A stretch of 64,000 nucleotides of DNA from Streptomyces sp. NP-1717. Lineage in GTDB: Bacteria; Actinomycetota; Actinomycetes; Streptomycetales; Streptomycetaceae. The translations under genes and the position numbers were made by a program. Shown piece by piece: positions 1-9,141 of this stretch; the first letter of the stretch is position 1, and every line of letters begins with the position of its first letter. Where the stretch lies: NCBI RefSeq assembly GCF_022695985.1, contig NZ_JAAPBF010000012.1:1-64000 (forward strand), read 5' to 3'. The notes under the pieces are model-generated. The model was not told the DNA's origin. It saw only the letters and a program-made list of their open reading frames with translations, and did not search any database.

Positions 1-132
1 ATCAGGCCCCCGCCGTCGCGGGGCGCGTGACCGCTCTCCCCCGGAGCCGGCCACGCGCTCCGCGGACGTCTGCCGCGCACCGCCGGCGGTCCGCGCCCGC
101 CACCACCCACGTATCGAGTTCGAGAGGGCACC

Positions 133-1356
133 ATGAACCCTGCCGACCGTGCCGGCGAGGCCGAGCACCCGCCGTTCCCCATGACCCGGGCCTGCCCCTT
201 CGCCCCTCCCGCGCGCTACGCGGAACTGCGGGAGAACGAGCCCGTCTCGCGGGCGTCCCTGAAGGTGAACGGCAAGCCGGCGTGGCTGATCACGCGGCAC
301 GACCATGTGAAGCAGATCCTGGGTGACTCGCGGGTCAGCGCCAATCTGAAACTGCCGGGCTATCCGCTCCAGGTCCCGGTCCCCGACGAGATGCTCCAGG
401 CGGTGCCGCTGACGTTCCTGTCCATGGACCCGCCGGACCACACCGTCCAACGACGCATGCTGGCACCGGAGTTCAGCCTGCGCCAGATGCGGGCGATGCG
501 GCCCCGGGTGCAGGAGATCGTGGACGAGCGGGTCGACGCGATGCTGGCCGAGGGCGGCCCCGTCGACCTGGTGGCGGCGCTCGCCCTGCCCGTGCCCTCC
601 CTCGTCATCTGCGAACTGCTCGGCGTGCCCTACGAGGACCACGGCCGGTTCGAGCACTGGGCGTGGCAGATCATGAACCACGACATCAGCGACGAGGAGC
701 GCGGCGCCGCGCACTACGAACTCGACAAGTACGTCGACGGGCTGGTCACCCTGAAGGAGACCGAGCCGGGCGACGACATGATCAGCAGGCTGATCGCGCT
801 GAACCGCGCGGAGCCGGCGGTCGAGCACTCCGACATCGTGAGCATGGCGCGGCTGATGCTGGTCACGGGCCACGAGACGACGGCGAACATGATCGCCCTC
901 GGCATGCTCGCCCTGCTCGAACACCCGGAGCAGCTCGCCGCGGTGCGCGACGATCCGGCGCTGCTGCCGACGGCGGTCGAGGAGTTGCTGCGTTTCTTCA
1001 GCATCTCCGACGCGGGCACCGCGCGGGTGGCGAAGGAGGACATCGAGATCGGCGGCACGGTGATCCGCGCCGGTGACGGCATCATGCCGCTCAACAACTC
1101 CGCGAACCACGACGAGAGCGTCTTCCCCGACGCCGACACCCTCGACGTGCGCCGTTCGACGCGCAGCCATCTCGCCTTCGGCTACGGCGTCCACCAGTGC
1201 ATCGGACAGAACCTGGCGCGTCTGGAGCTGGAGGTCGTCTACGACACGCTCCTGCGCCGGATCCCAGGTCTGCGTCTGGAGAAGCCGGCCGACGAGCTGC
1301 GCTACAAGGACGACGCGATCGTGTGGGGTCTGTACGAACTCCCGGTGAGCTGGTAG
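133..1356 (+). CDS. Cytochrome P450 (CYP105-like), first of a tandem pair
   Basis: 407-aa soluble bacterial P450, expected to hydroxylate or epoxidise the polyketide using electrons from the ferredoxin at 2705. Visible motifs are the I-helix GHETT near residues 246-250, the K-helix EELLR near 283-287 and the heme loop FGYGVHQCIGQ with the Cys ligand at about residue 356. The leader GAGAGGGCACC directly before the ATG is repeated before the second P450. It is the first gene of a plus-strand set P450-P450-ferredoxin-thioesterase. Bases 1-132 upstream hold no convincing gene, so its promoter may lie there or left of the window. The family is certain; the substrate is inferred only from PKS linkage. 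Confidence 0.95.
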   Translation: MNPADRAGEAEHPPFPMTRACPFAPPARYAELRENEPVSRASLKVNGKPAWLITRHDHVKQILGDSRVSANLKLPGYPLQVPVPDEMLQAVPLTFLSMDPPDHTVQRRMLAPEFSLRQMRAMRPRVQEIVDERVDAMLAEGGPVDLVAALALPVPSLVICELLGVPYEDHGRFEHWAWQIMNHDISDEERGAAHYELDKYVDGLVTLKETEPGDDMISRLIALNRAEPAVEHSDIVSMARLMLVTGHETTANMIALGMLALLEHPEQLAAVRDDPALLPTAVEELLRFFSISDAGTARVAKEDIEIGGTVIRAGDGIMPLNNSANHDESVFPDADTLDVRRSTRSHLAFGYGVHQCIGQNLARLELEVVYDTLLRRIPGLRLEKPADELRYKDDAIVWGLYELPVSW

Positions 1357-1384
1357 CGGCCCCCGGGCCGCGTCCTGAGAGTCC

Positions 1385-1407
1385 CGTACGGCCGAGCGGG
1401 CCGTACG
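1385..1407 (+). other. Stem-loop between the two P450 genes
   Basis: Perfect 9-bp inverted repeat, CGTACGGCC and GGCCGTACG, around a 5-nt loop in the 90-bp gap between the P450 genes. No U-run follows. It could attenuate transcription or stabilise the 3' end of the first message; this role is inferred. Confidence 0.5.
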
Positions 1408-1446
1408 CAGCGAGCCAGAGTCAGAGTGACTGCCAGAGAGGGCACC

Positions 1447-2676
1447 ATGACCCAGTCAGCCGACCCGAGCGCGGACGCGACCGGCCTGCCGGAGTTCCCG
1501 ATGCGCCGCACCTGCCCCTTCGCGCCGCCGGAGGAGTACGCGAAGCTGCGCACGGGTGAACCCGTCTCGCGCGCCGCGCTCAAGGTGAACGGCAAGCCGA
1601 CGTGGCTGCTCACGCGCCACGACCACGTCCGCAAGGTCCTCGGGGACGCGCGGGCCAGTTCCAATCTCAAACTGCCGGGGTACCCGCACCAGTTCCACAT
1701 CCCGGAGGAGATGCTCCAGCACATCCGCCTGATGCTGCTGTCGATGGACCCGCCGGAGCACACCGCCCAGCGCAGCATGCTGCTCTCGGAGTTCACCGCG
1801 CGCAAGGCCAGGGAGATGCGTCCGCGGATCCAGGAGCTGGTGGACGAGCGGATCGACACGATGCTGGCGGCCGGCGGTCCCGTCGACCTGGTGGCGGCGC
1901 TCGCCCTGCCCGTGCCCTCCCTCGTCATCTGCGAACTGCTCGGCGTGCCCTACGACGACCACGCCAAGTTCGAGGAGTGGTCGGCGCGGCTGATGAACCG
2001 AGACCTCAGCCAGGAGGAGTACGGCGCGGCCGTGGCCACGCTCGACGGTTATCTGGACGAACTGGTCACGCGTAAGGAGAGCGAGCCGGGCGACGATCTG
2101 CTCAGCCGGTTCATCGAGAAGAACCGGGTGACCGGGGCGTGCGACCACCTCGACATCGTGACGATGGCCCGGCTCATGCTGGTCGGCGGGCACGAGACGA
2201 CGGCGAACATGATCGCCCTGGGCGTCCTGGCGCTGCTCGAACACCCGGAGCAGCTCGCCGCGGTCAGGGACGAGCCCGGTCTGATGCCGAAGGCCGTGGA
2301 GGAGCTGCTGCGTTTCTTCTCCATCTCCGACTCGGGCACGGCCAGGGTCGCGGTCGAGGACATCGAACTGGACGGCACGGTGATCCGCGCGGGCGAGGGC
2401 ATCATGGCGCTCAACAACGCCGCGAACCACGACGAGAGCGTCTTCCCGGACCCCGACACCCTCGATGTGCGCCGCGACGCCCGCGGCCATCTCGCGTTCG
2501 GCTTCGGCATCCACCAGTGCATCGGACAGAATCTGGCGCGGGTGGAGCTGGAGGTGGTCTACGAGACGCTGTTCCGCCGGATTCCCGGGCTGCGCACGGC
2601 CGCGCCGGTGGACACTCTGCCGTTCAAGGACGACGCGATGGTCTACGGCGTCTACGAACTGCCCGTCACCTGGTGA
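1447..2676 (+). CDS. Cytochrome P450 (CYP105-like), second of a tandem pair
   Basis: 409-aa P450 that aligns with the upstream P450 without indels at a constant offset of 1320 bp over most of its length, including a 77-bp identical stretch (1879-1955 matches 559-635). It has GHETT near residue 248, EELLR, and the heme loop FGFGIHQCIGQ with Cys at about 358. The ATG at 1447 was preferred over the in-frame GTG at 1426 because it carries the same GAGAGGGCACC leader as the first gene. It is likely a second tailoring oxygenase after gene duplication. The ferredoxin gene begins 28 bp downstream, which suggests a shared electron donor. Confidence 0.95.
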   Translation: MTQSADPSADATGLPEFPMRRTCPFAPPEEYAKLRTGEPVSRAALKVNGKPTWLLTRHDHVRKVLGDARASSNLKLPGYPHQFHIPEEMLQHIRLMLLSMDPPEHTAQRSMLLSEFTARKAREMRPRIQELVDERIDTMLAAGGPVDLVAALALPVPSLVICELLGVPYDDHAKFEEWSARLMNRDLSQEEYGAAVATLDGYLDELVTRKESEPGDDLLSRFIEKNRVTGACDHLDIVTMARLMLVGGHETTANMIALGVLALLEHPEQLAAVRDEPGLMPKAVEELLRFFSISDSGTARVAVEDIELDGTVIRAGEGIMALNNAANHDESVFPDPDTLDVRRDARGHLAFGFGIHQCIGQNLARVELEVVYETLFRRIPGLRTAAPVDTLPFKDDAMVYGVYELPVTW

Positions 2677-2704
2677 CGGTTCACCCATTTCGAGGAGGAC
2701 ACCG

Positions 2705-2896
2705 ATGCGCGTCCATATCGACCGTGACAGGTGCACCGGCTCCGGCCAGTGCGTGCTGCTCGTCCCGGAGGTCTTCGACCAGGGCGAGGACGGTCTGACC
2801 CTGCTCCTCACGGAGGAGCCGCCGGAGGACAGTTACGAGGACGTGCTCCAGGCGTCCCTCACCTGTCCGACGCAGGTCATCAGCGTCACCGACTGA
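2705..2896 (+). CDS. [3Fe-4S] ferredoxin, P450 electron donor
   Basis: 63-aa small ferredoxin of the kind that passes electrons to actinomycete P450s. Cys ligands appear as CTGSGQC near residues 10-16 and a C-terminal CP about ten residues from the end, giving three cluster Cys as in [3Fe-4S] types. The start is set by a strong GAGGAGG about 7 nt before the ATG. It lies 28 bp after the second P450 and 19 bp before the thioesterase, so it is almost surely co-transcribed. A partner ferredoxin reductase is not in the window. Confidence 0.93.
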   Translation: MRVHIDRDRCTGSGQCVLLVPEVFDQGEDGLTLLLTEEPPEDSYEDVLQASLTCPTQVISVTD

Positions 2897-2915
2897 GGAG
2901 CGGGGGAATCGCGTC

Positions 2916-3680
2916 ATGACCGGCACGACCGACAACACCTGGATACGCGTCGCGCACCGGAACCCGGGCAGCGGGACCCGGCTGGTGTGTCTCCCGCACG
3001 CGGGCGGCGCTGCGTCGTACTTCTTCCCGATGTCGGCCGCCCTCGCCCCGGACGTCGAGGTGCTGTCCGTGCAGTATCCGGGGCGCCACGACCGGCGCCA
3101 CGAGCGGCCGGTGGACGATCTGCATCTGCTCGCGGACCGGATCGCCGAGGCGCTGGGGCCGTGGACCGACAGGCCGTTCGCGCTGTTCGGCCACAGTTAC
3201 GGAGCGCTGCTGGGGTACGAGGTGGCCCGGCGGCTCCGCGCCGCGGGACACCGTCCGCTGGCGCTGTTCGTCTCGGGCCGCCGCGCCCCGTCGACCCACC
3301 GGGACGAGCGTCTGCATCTGAAGCCGGACGCGTCGCTGATCGCCGAACTCAAGTCGCTGGACGGCACGGTGGGGGCGCTGCTGGACAACGAGGAGATCAT
3401 CGCGATGGTCATGCCGGCGTTGCGGGCGGACTACCGGGCGGTGGAGACCTACGTCCAGCGGCCCGGGCCCGAACTCGACATCCCCGTCACCGCGTTCATC
3501 GGCGACGACGATCCGAAGGTCACCTCGCAGGAGGCGGCCCGCTGGCGGGAGCACACCACGTCGGACTTCTCCCTGGAGATCTTCCCCGGCGGTCACTTCT
3601 ATCTGGCCGAGCGGCGGCAGGAGCTGACGAGCAGTCTGCGGCGGCGGCTCGACGAGGTGGTGGCGCACAGCACGACGTGA
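2916..3680 (+). CDS. Type II thioesterase (editing)
   Basis: 254-aa alpha/beta hydrolase that normally removes aberrant acyl groups or decarboxylated extender units from stalled PKS carrier proteins. It shows the nucleophile elbow GHSYG near residues 91-95, the acid in a DDDPKVT segment and the catalytic His in GGHFYLAE near the C terminus. The N-terminal LVCLPHAGG is characteristic of type II thioesterases. As a stand-alone gene beside the PKS it is distinct from the TE domain fused to the last PKS protein. It ends just before a long palindromic terminator. Confidence 0.93.
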   Translation: MTGTTDNTWIRVAHRNPGSGTRLVCLPHAGGAASYFFPMSAALAPDVEVLSVQYPGRHDRRHERPVDDLHLLADRIAEALGPWTDRPFALFGHSYGALLGYEVARRLRAAGHRPLALFVSGRRAPSTHRDERLHLKPDASLIAELKSLDGTVGALLDNEEIIAMVMPALRADYRAVETYVQRPGPELDIPVTAFIGDDDPKVTSQEAARWREHTTSDFSLEIFPGGHFYLAERRQELTSSLRRRLDEVVAHSTT

Positions 3681-3699
3681 ACAGGGCGGCAGGAGGGGA

Positions 3700-3743
3700 A
3701 AGGCCCTCTGTGGGCGGTGCGCGCACCGCCCACAGAGGGCCTT
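3700..3743. terminator. Bidirectional terminator, 44-bp perfect palindrome
   Basis: Twenty-two bases pair perfectly with the next twenty-two (arm begins AAGGCCCTCTGTGGG), giving about 19 bp of stem with a small GC loop. It sits in the 82-bp gap between the convergent thioesterase and response-regulator genes, so it can terminate both operons. No long U-tract follows, which is usual in Streptomyces. Confidence 0.85.
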
Positions 3744-3762
3744 CCGCCGTGCCGGTTGCCCG

Positions 3763-4407
3763 TCAGGCGTTGAGATAGGTGAGGACTGCCATCACCCGGC
3801 GGTTCACGTCGCTGTCCTGAGGGAGCGTCAGCTTGGTGAAGATGCCGGAGATGTGTTTCGCGACGGCGCCCTCGCTCACGGTGAGCCGGCCGGCGATGGC
3901 GGCGTTGGAGCATCCCTCGGCCATGAGTTCCAGCACCCGCCGCTCGCGCAGCGTCAGTGTCTCGATGCCCTCGTCCATGGAGTGACTGACCATCAACTGG
4001 GCGACCACGGCGGCGTCCATGGCCGTGCCGCCGTTCGCCACCCGGCGGATCGCCTCCACGAACTGCTCGTCGTCGAGGACGCTGTCCTTGAGCAGGTAGC
4101 CGATACCGCCCGTGCCGTCGGCGAGCAGCTCCCGCGCGTACATCTGCTCGACGTGCTGGGACAGGACGAGGATGGGCAGGCCCGGCATGTCGCGGCGGGC
4201 CTGGAGCGCCGCCCGCAGGCCCTCGGTGGTGAAGGTGGGCGGCAGCCGTACGTCCACGATGGCGATGTCGGGGCGGTGCTCAGCCACGGCTTTCGCGAGG
4301 TCCTCCCCGTTGTCCACCGCCGCCGCGACCTCGAAGTCGAACGATGTGAGGAGCTGCACGAGCCCCTGCCTCAGGAGGAAAAGGTCCTCGGCGAGGACGA
4401 CGCGCAC
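3763..4407 (-). CDS. LuxR/NarL-family response regulator
   Basis: 214-aa two-component regulator. The N-terminal receiver has acidic residues LAED and the phospho-acceptor Asp near residue 52 in AIVDVRLPP, and a conserved Lys in LLKDS. The C-terminal LuxR-type HTH (LTLRERRVLELMAEGCSN onward, about residues 147-205) binds DNA. Its start lies 37 bp inside the upstream histidine-kinase gene, indicating translational coupling. It is last in the minus-strand operon ATPase-permease-kinase-regulator. It probably controls the ABC genes; the dyad at 9239-9264 is a plausible target (inference). Confidence 0.92.
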   Translation of the reverse strand: MRVVLAEDLFLLRQGLVQLLTSFDFEVAAAVDNGEDLAKAVAEHRPDIAIVDVRLPPTFTTEGLRAALQARRDMPGLPILVLSQHVEQMYARELLADGTGGIGYLLKDSVLDDEQFVEAIRRVANGGTAMDAAVVAQLMVSHSMDEGIETLTLRERRVLELMAEGCSNAAIAGRLTVSEGAVAKHISGIFTKLTLPQDSDVNRRVMAVLTYLNA

Positions 4408-5819
4408 GGAATCTCCAACTCGGTCACGGTGGGGCCGCCGGGTGGGCTGCTGATGTCGATCGTTCCGTCGAAGGCGGCGAGCCGCCGCCGGATTCCGGCG
4501 AGGCCGGATCCCTCGCTCATGCTCGCGCCGCCCCGGCCGTTGTCGCTGACGCGGGCACGCAGCACACCGCGTTCGTATCCGACGGTCAGTTCGCCGCGGC
4601 TCGCACCGGCGTGTTTGGCCACGTTGGTGAGCAGCTCGGACACCGAGAAGTATACGGCGGATTCGACGGGCGCCGAGAGCTGTGGGGGGACGGTCACGGA
4701 CACGTCGAACGGCAGCGGGCTGGCGATGGCGAGGGCGCGCAGGGCGTCGGCCAGTCCGCGTTCGGCGAGGACGGGCGGGTGGATGCCCCGTACGAGATCG
4801 CGCAGTTCACGCAGGGCGAGAACGGACGAGGCGCGCGCCTCGCGGAGCAGCCGGCGGGCTTCCTCCGTGTCCTTGTCGAGGTGGCGGTCGGCGGCGCCGA
4901 GGGTCATGCCGAGGCCGACGAGCCTGGCCTGTGCGCCGTCGTGCAGATCGCGCTCGATCCGGCGCAGTTCGGCGGCCTGGGTGTCCAGGGCGCCGGAGCG
5001 GCTCTCCGCGAGATGCCGGACGCGGGAGGCCAGCCGTGTGGTGTCGGTGTGGCCCAGCAGATAGCGGGTGAAGTAGGCGTACCCCTTCAGGATGAACGGG
5101 GTGGTCCAGAGCCAGACGGCGAAGACCCCGAGCGCCAGGAAACCGGCGGCGACGGCGGCCGGCCAGCTGTCGACGACGACGCCGCAGTACATGCGTCCCG
5201 TGCCGTTGTCGCCGAGCAGCGGCTGCCAGAGACCGCCCGCCAGGACCAGGCCCTCACCCACGTAGTAGAGGAGGGCGGCGGGGATGAACCCGATCATGCC
5301 GACACCGGTGTTGAGGAAGAGCCAGAGGAGGTCGCGCCAGGTGGCCCGGTCGGTGAGGATCCACTTGCAGCGGCGCATCCATCCGACGATGTCCTTCTCG
5401 AACTCCGGCGGCTCGGGCTGGTACGGCACCTCGACGCGGACACCGGTCCAACCGGCTACCCGCCGGGCCCGGTTGCAGAGCCAGCGGACGGCGGGGATGC
5501 AGACGGGGAGCGCCACGGCGCCGATACCGATGACGAACAGGATCACGAAGTAGGCCGTCACCAGGAAGAGCGCCAGGGACGGCATCGTGCTCGCGCCGAC
5601 CACGGTCCCCACGGCCGTGTCGAGCGTGGCCCGCCGGGTGCGCAGGCGCACGGCGGCGAGGGTGAACCTGCCGAGGGCCAGGGCGCGTTCGCGTGCGGAC
5701 CGCGCCTGCCCGCCCCCGGTGGGCGGCCCGGCTGACGGTGGTCCGGCTGACGGTGGTCCGGTGTCCGGCCTTTCGCGGTCGGACACCGGTCCTTCGGCCA
5801 CCATGGTGCGCTCTCTCAC
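4371..5819 (-). CDS. Membrane sensor histidine kinase (HisKA_3 type)
   Basis: Up to 482 aa. A Pro-rich N terminus and several hydrophobic membrane segments in the first half precede a HisKA_3 dimerisation domain with phospho-acceptor His near residue 292 (ERDLHDGAQ) and a HATPase domain with N box NVAKHAG and G boxes DNGRGG and GLAGIRRR. The GTG at 5819 overlaps the permease stop (GTGA); an in-frame ATG at 5804 follows a GAGAG and may be the true start. The N terminus includes two copies of a 15-bp unit (5728-5757) encoding PPSAG twice. It pairs with the regulator at 3763 and likely senses a substrate of, or stress linked to, the adjacent transporter. Confidence 0.92.
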   Translation of the reverse strand: MRERTMVAEGPVSDRERPDTGPPSAGPPSAGPPTGGGQARSARERALALGRFTLAAVRLRTRRATLDTAVGTVVGASTMPSLALFLVTAYFVILFVIGIGAVALPVCIPAVRWLCNRARRVAGWTGVRVEVPYQPEPPEFEKDIVGWMRRCKWILTDRATWRDLLWLFLNTGVGMIGFIPAALLYYVGEGLVLAGGLWQPLLGDNGTGRMYCGVVVDSWPAAVAAGFLALGVFAVWLWTTPFILKGYAYFTRYLLGHTDTTRLASRVRHLAESRSGALDTQAAELRRIERDLHDGAQARLVGLGMTLGAADRHLDKDTEEARRLLREARASSVLALRELRDLVRGIHPPVLAERGLADALRALAIASPLPFDVSVTVPPQLSAPVESAVYFSVSELLTNVAKHAGASRGELTVGYERGVLRARVSDNGRGGASMSEGSGLAGIRRRLAAFDGTIDISSPPGGPTVTELEIPCASSSPRTFSS

Positions 5820-8341
5820 TCGGCGGTCACCGTCTCGACCGGTGGGGTGCGCATACCGCGCCAGGACGGGAAGAGCGTACCGCCGAAGATCAGCAGCAGG
5901 GATCCGCCGACGACGGCGAGGTAGATCCCGACGGAACCGGAGGGCAGGAACGAGTCGTTCTTGACCATCGCGTACGGGACGATCGTGGTGGCGGCGGCCG
6001 CCGTGCCGAGCACGACCGCGACGACGGAGATCAGTACCCCTTCGACGCTCAGCATGCCGAAGACCTGGGCGCGGGTCGCGCCCGTCAGGCGGGAGAGCCC
6101 GATCTCCCTGCGCCGCTTGCGGGTCACCACGACCAGGGTGTTGATCACGGTGATGGCCGCGTATCCCACGATCATGGCGACGACGGTGTAGTTGGCGGTC
6201 ACGAGGATCTGCTGGATGGAGTCGCTGGAGCCGCTCAGCGTGGAGCTGTCGGCCACCCGGGCACCGGGCAACTCCCCGGCGAAGGAGGCCAGTTCGGTCC
6301 TGAGGGCGCTTCGGTCCGCGTCCTTGTCGGCGCGTACGAGGACGTGTTCGGCGAGGCCCGCGGTGGTGTGCGGGGCGAGTGTGGCGGCCGGCAGCAGCAG
6401 GAACTCCTCGTCGGGGTCACCGGCGAAGAGGGCGACGACCTCCGGCTCCGACCGTGTTCCGTCGCCGAGCCGGACGGGCAGCCGGTCGCCCAGCGCGACG
6501 CCGAACTCCTCGGCCCGGTCGGTGGACAGGGCGACGGTGTCGCCGCTCAGCGCGTCGAGCGAGCCGGTGACATCGCGCAGCGCCAGGTTCCGGTCCGCTC
6601 CGCCGGCGTCGACACCGCGCAGGGCGATGCCGCCGGCCCCGGACCCGGACTCAACGAAGCCCCGCGAGGTGACGAACGCGGACGCCGCGGCCACACCGGG
6701 CAGTCCGGCGACCTGTCCGGCCACGTCGGACCGGAATCCGCCGGCGTCGGACTCCAGTACGTAGTCGGCGCCGATGCCCCGGGCGTAGCTCTCGGCGGAG
6801 ACGCTGTCCTCGGTGGACTGCATGTAGAGCGTGCCGGTGGCGATCGCGATCAGCATGATGACGGGGGCCGCGGCGCTCGCCATCCGGACGGGGTTGGTGG
6901 CCGTGTTGCGTACGGCGAGCCGTCCGGGGAGCCCGGTGAGCAGCCGTACGGGCCCGCCCAGGACCGCGACGACGGCCGCGCAGATGCCGGGGGCCAGCAG
7001 GGCGATGCCGATGCTGAAGAAGACGGACGCGGGCCCCGCGGTGCTCGCCAGCGTCGGACCGTTCTCCATGACCAGCAGGGTGGTGGCGGACAGGGAGATA
7101 CCGACGGTGAGGAAGAACAGGGCCAGCAGCAGACGGTTCCTGGTGAACCAGCGGGGCCGTACCTCGCTGTCGGCGAGCGCCGCGACGGGTTCCGTGCGTG
7201 CCGCCCTGCGGCCCGCGAAACGGGTGGCTCCCGCGGCGGCGAGGATCGCGGTGACGGCCCCCACCAGCATCGGGACCCAGCCCTGGTGGAAGGCGATCAC
7301 CGGGGACAGGACGCCGCTGTCGGTGAGGATCGAGCAGATGAGCCTGCCGAGCAGATAGCCGGGCGCCACGGCGAGGGCGGTGGCGACGACGGACAGGACG
7401 GACGTCTCCCACAGGATCATCCGCCGCAGCTGACCCGACGTCGTACCGATGGAGCGCAGCAGCGCCATCTCGCGGGTGCGCTGCTGGAGTGTCAGGCCGA
7501 GAGTGGAGGCGACGCCGAAGAGGACGACGAGCACCGCCCAGCTGCCGAAGACGGCGGCGAGGATGATCACGGTGCGCTGGGCGGTCAGGGCGCCCGGTGC
7601 CTCGGCGAGGCCGAGGCGTTCGCCGGTGAGCACACTCGCCTCGCCGTCGACCGCTTCCTTGACGGCGGCGGTGACGGTCGCGGCGGAGGCACCGTCGCCG
7701 GGCACCACGCCGATGTTGTCGACGCTCCCGCCGGTCAGCTCGTTCGCGCGGTCGTCGGAGAGGAAGACGGCGGGGTCGCCGTCGGAGCCGGAACGCGTGA
7801 CGATACCGCTGACCAGGTAGGAGTGGGAGACGCCCTGGACGGCCAGTTCGACGCGGGAGCCGACGGCGGCGTCGGCGCGCTCGGCGAGGGTCCTGTCGAG
7901 CACCACCTGGTCGGCGCCCTCGGGGGCGGCGCCGTCGGCGAGGGTGTACGGGGCCAGGGAGGCCGAGGTCCAGTTGTGGCCGGCGGTGGATCCGCCGTCG
8001 CCGTCGGCGATGTCGGAGGCGCCGGAGCCGCCGGGGATCACGACGGCGGGGAAGGAGACGTCGGGCAGGGCCTTCGCCACGCCGGGTACGGAGCGCACGG
8101 TGTCGACGAGTCCCGCGTCGAGTCGCCCGCGCTCGGACAGCGCGTCGGAGCCGGCGGTCTGGTGGCCGGTCACCACGATCGGGGCGGCGGCGAGCCGCTT
8201 GGGCTGCGCGTCCATGCGGATGCCGGTCTCCATGAGACCGCCGCAGGCCATGACGATCGCCGCGCCGAGGAACATGGCGACGAAGGTCGCGATGAAGCTC
8301 GCCTTGCGGAACTTGAGGGTGCGGAGAGCGAGGAGACCCAT
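5816..8341 (-). CDS. ABC transporter permease, FtsX/MacB-like (841 aa)
   Basis: 841-aa membrane protein with the layout of large actinobacterial FtsX-type permeases: an N-terminal membrane helix, a long extracytoplasmic domain, a block of helices, a second extracytoplasmic domain and a C-terminal helix block. The FtsX-like stretches begin about residues 260 and 720 (for example REMALLRSIGTT and REIGLSRLTGATRAQ). Its ATG overlaps the ATPase stop by one base, and its stop overlaps the kinase start. With the ATPase it would form an exporter or envelope-stress/antibiotic-sensing complex. A role in export of, or resistance to, the polyketide is plausible but not shown. Confidence 0.9.
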   Translation of the reverse strand: MGLLALRTLKFRKASFIATFVAMFLGAAIVMACGGLMETGIRMDAQPKRLAAAPIVVTGHQTAGSDALSERGRLDAGLVDTVRSVPGVAKALPDVSFPAVVIPGGSGASDIADGDGGSTAGHNWTSASLAPYTLADGAAPEGADQVVLDRTLAERADAAVGSRVELAVQGVSHSYLVSGIVTRSGSDGDPAVFLSDDRANELTGGSVDNIGVVPGDGASAATVTAAVKEAVDGEASVLTGERLGLAEAPGALTAQRTVIILAAVFGSWAVLVVLFGVASTLGLTLQQRTREMALLRSIGTTSGQLRRMILWETSVLSVVATALAVAPGYLLGRLICSILTDSGVLSPVIAFHQGWVPMLVGAVTAILAAAGATRFAGRRAARTEPVAALADSEVRPRWFTRNRLLLALFFLTVGISLSATTLLVMENGPTLASTAGPASVFFSIGIALLAPGICAAVVAVLGGPVRLLTGLPGRLAVRNTATNPVRMASAAAPVIMLIAIATGTLYMQSTEDSVSAESYARGIGADYVLESDAGGFRSDVAGQVAGLPGVAAASAFVTSRGFVESGSGAGGIALRGVDAGGADRNLALRDVTGSLDALSGDTVALSTDRAEEFGVALGDRLPVRLGDGTRSEPEVVALFAGDPDEEFLLLPAATLAPHTTAGLAEHVLVRADKDADRSALRTELASFAGELPGARVADSSTLSGSSDSIQQILVTANYTVVAMIVGYAAITVINTLVVVTRKRRREIGLSRLTGATRAQVFGMLSVEGVLISVVAVVLGTAAAATTIVPYAMVKNDSFLPSGSVGIYLAVVGGSLLLIFGGTLFPSWRGMRTPPVETVTAE

Positions 8342-9141
8342 CAGAACCGGCCGCCCGTCGCGACGGGCGCGGCCGGCTGCGCGTCGGACTCCCAGGCACC
8401 GAGGCGGGTCATGCGCGCGGCGACGGCGTCGGCGGTCGGCCGGTGGAGCTCGCCCGCCGGCATGCCGTCCGCGAGGAACACCACGCGGTCCGCGTAGGAG
8501 GCGGCGACGGGGTCGTGGGTGACCATCACCAGGGTCTGTCCGGCGACGGTCACCGATTCGCGCAGCAGCGCGAGGACCGCGCCCGCCGTACGGGTGTCGA
8601 GGGCGCCGGTCGGTTCGTCGGCGAAGACCACGGCGGGCCGGGTGACCAGGGCGCGGGCGATCGCCACCCGCTGCTGCTGGCCGCCGGAGAGTTCGCCCGG
8701 CAGATGGCGGGTCCGGTCGGTGAGGCCGACCCGGTCGACGACGGAGCGGATCAGCTCCTTGTCGGGGCGGCGGCCGGCCAGTTCGAGCGGCAGCAGGATG
8801 TTCTGCATGACGGTCAGCGCCGGAAGCAGGTTGAACGCCTGGAAGATGAAGCCGATCCGGTCCCGGCGCAGCTTCGTCAGCTGGACCTCGTCCATGTGCG
8901 CGAGATCCGTACCGCCGACGGACACCGAGCCGGAGGTGGGCTTGACCAGGCCGGCGGCGCAGTGCAGGAAGGTGCTCTTGCCGGATCCGGACGGGCCCAT
9001 GACGGCGGTGAAGGTCCCCGCGCCGAAGCTCAGGGTCAATTCCTTGAGCGCGGCGACCCGATTGTCGCCGTCACCGTAGACCTTGGCGACGGCGTCGAGC
9101 CGTACCGCCGTTTCCCGGGTGGCGTGTTCACTGGCGTACAC
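8341..9141 (-). CDS. ABC transporter ATP-binding protein (MacB/LolD-like)
   Basis: 266-aa nucleotide-binding subunit with Walker [10 protein letters not shown] near residue 47, Q-loop in [10 protein letters not shown], signature LSGGQQQR near 150 and Walker [10 protein letters not shown] near 172. The start is a GTG at 9141 preceded by GTAGGGGAG; the longer frame reaching 9189 lacks a better ribosome site. It is the first gene of the operon with the permease, kinase and regulator, all joined by short overlaps. This subfamily usually powers macrolide or lantibiotic efflux or lipoprotein-type extraction with FtsX permeases. Confidence 0.93.
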   Translation of the reverse strand: MYASEHATRETAVRLDAVAKVYGDGDNRVAALKELTLSFGAGTFTAVMGPSGSGKSTFLHCAAGLVKPTSGSVSVGGTDLAHMDEVQLTKLRRDRIGFIFQAFNLLPALTVMQNILLPLELAGRRPDKELIRSVVDRVGLTDRTRHLPGELSGGQQQRVAIARALVTRPAVVFADEPTGALDTRTAGAVLALLRESVTVAGQTLVMVTHDPVAASYADRVVFLADGMPAGELHRPTADAVAARMTRLGAWESDAQPAAPVATGGRF

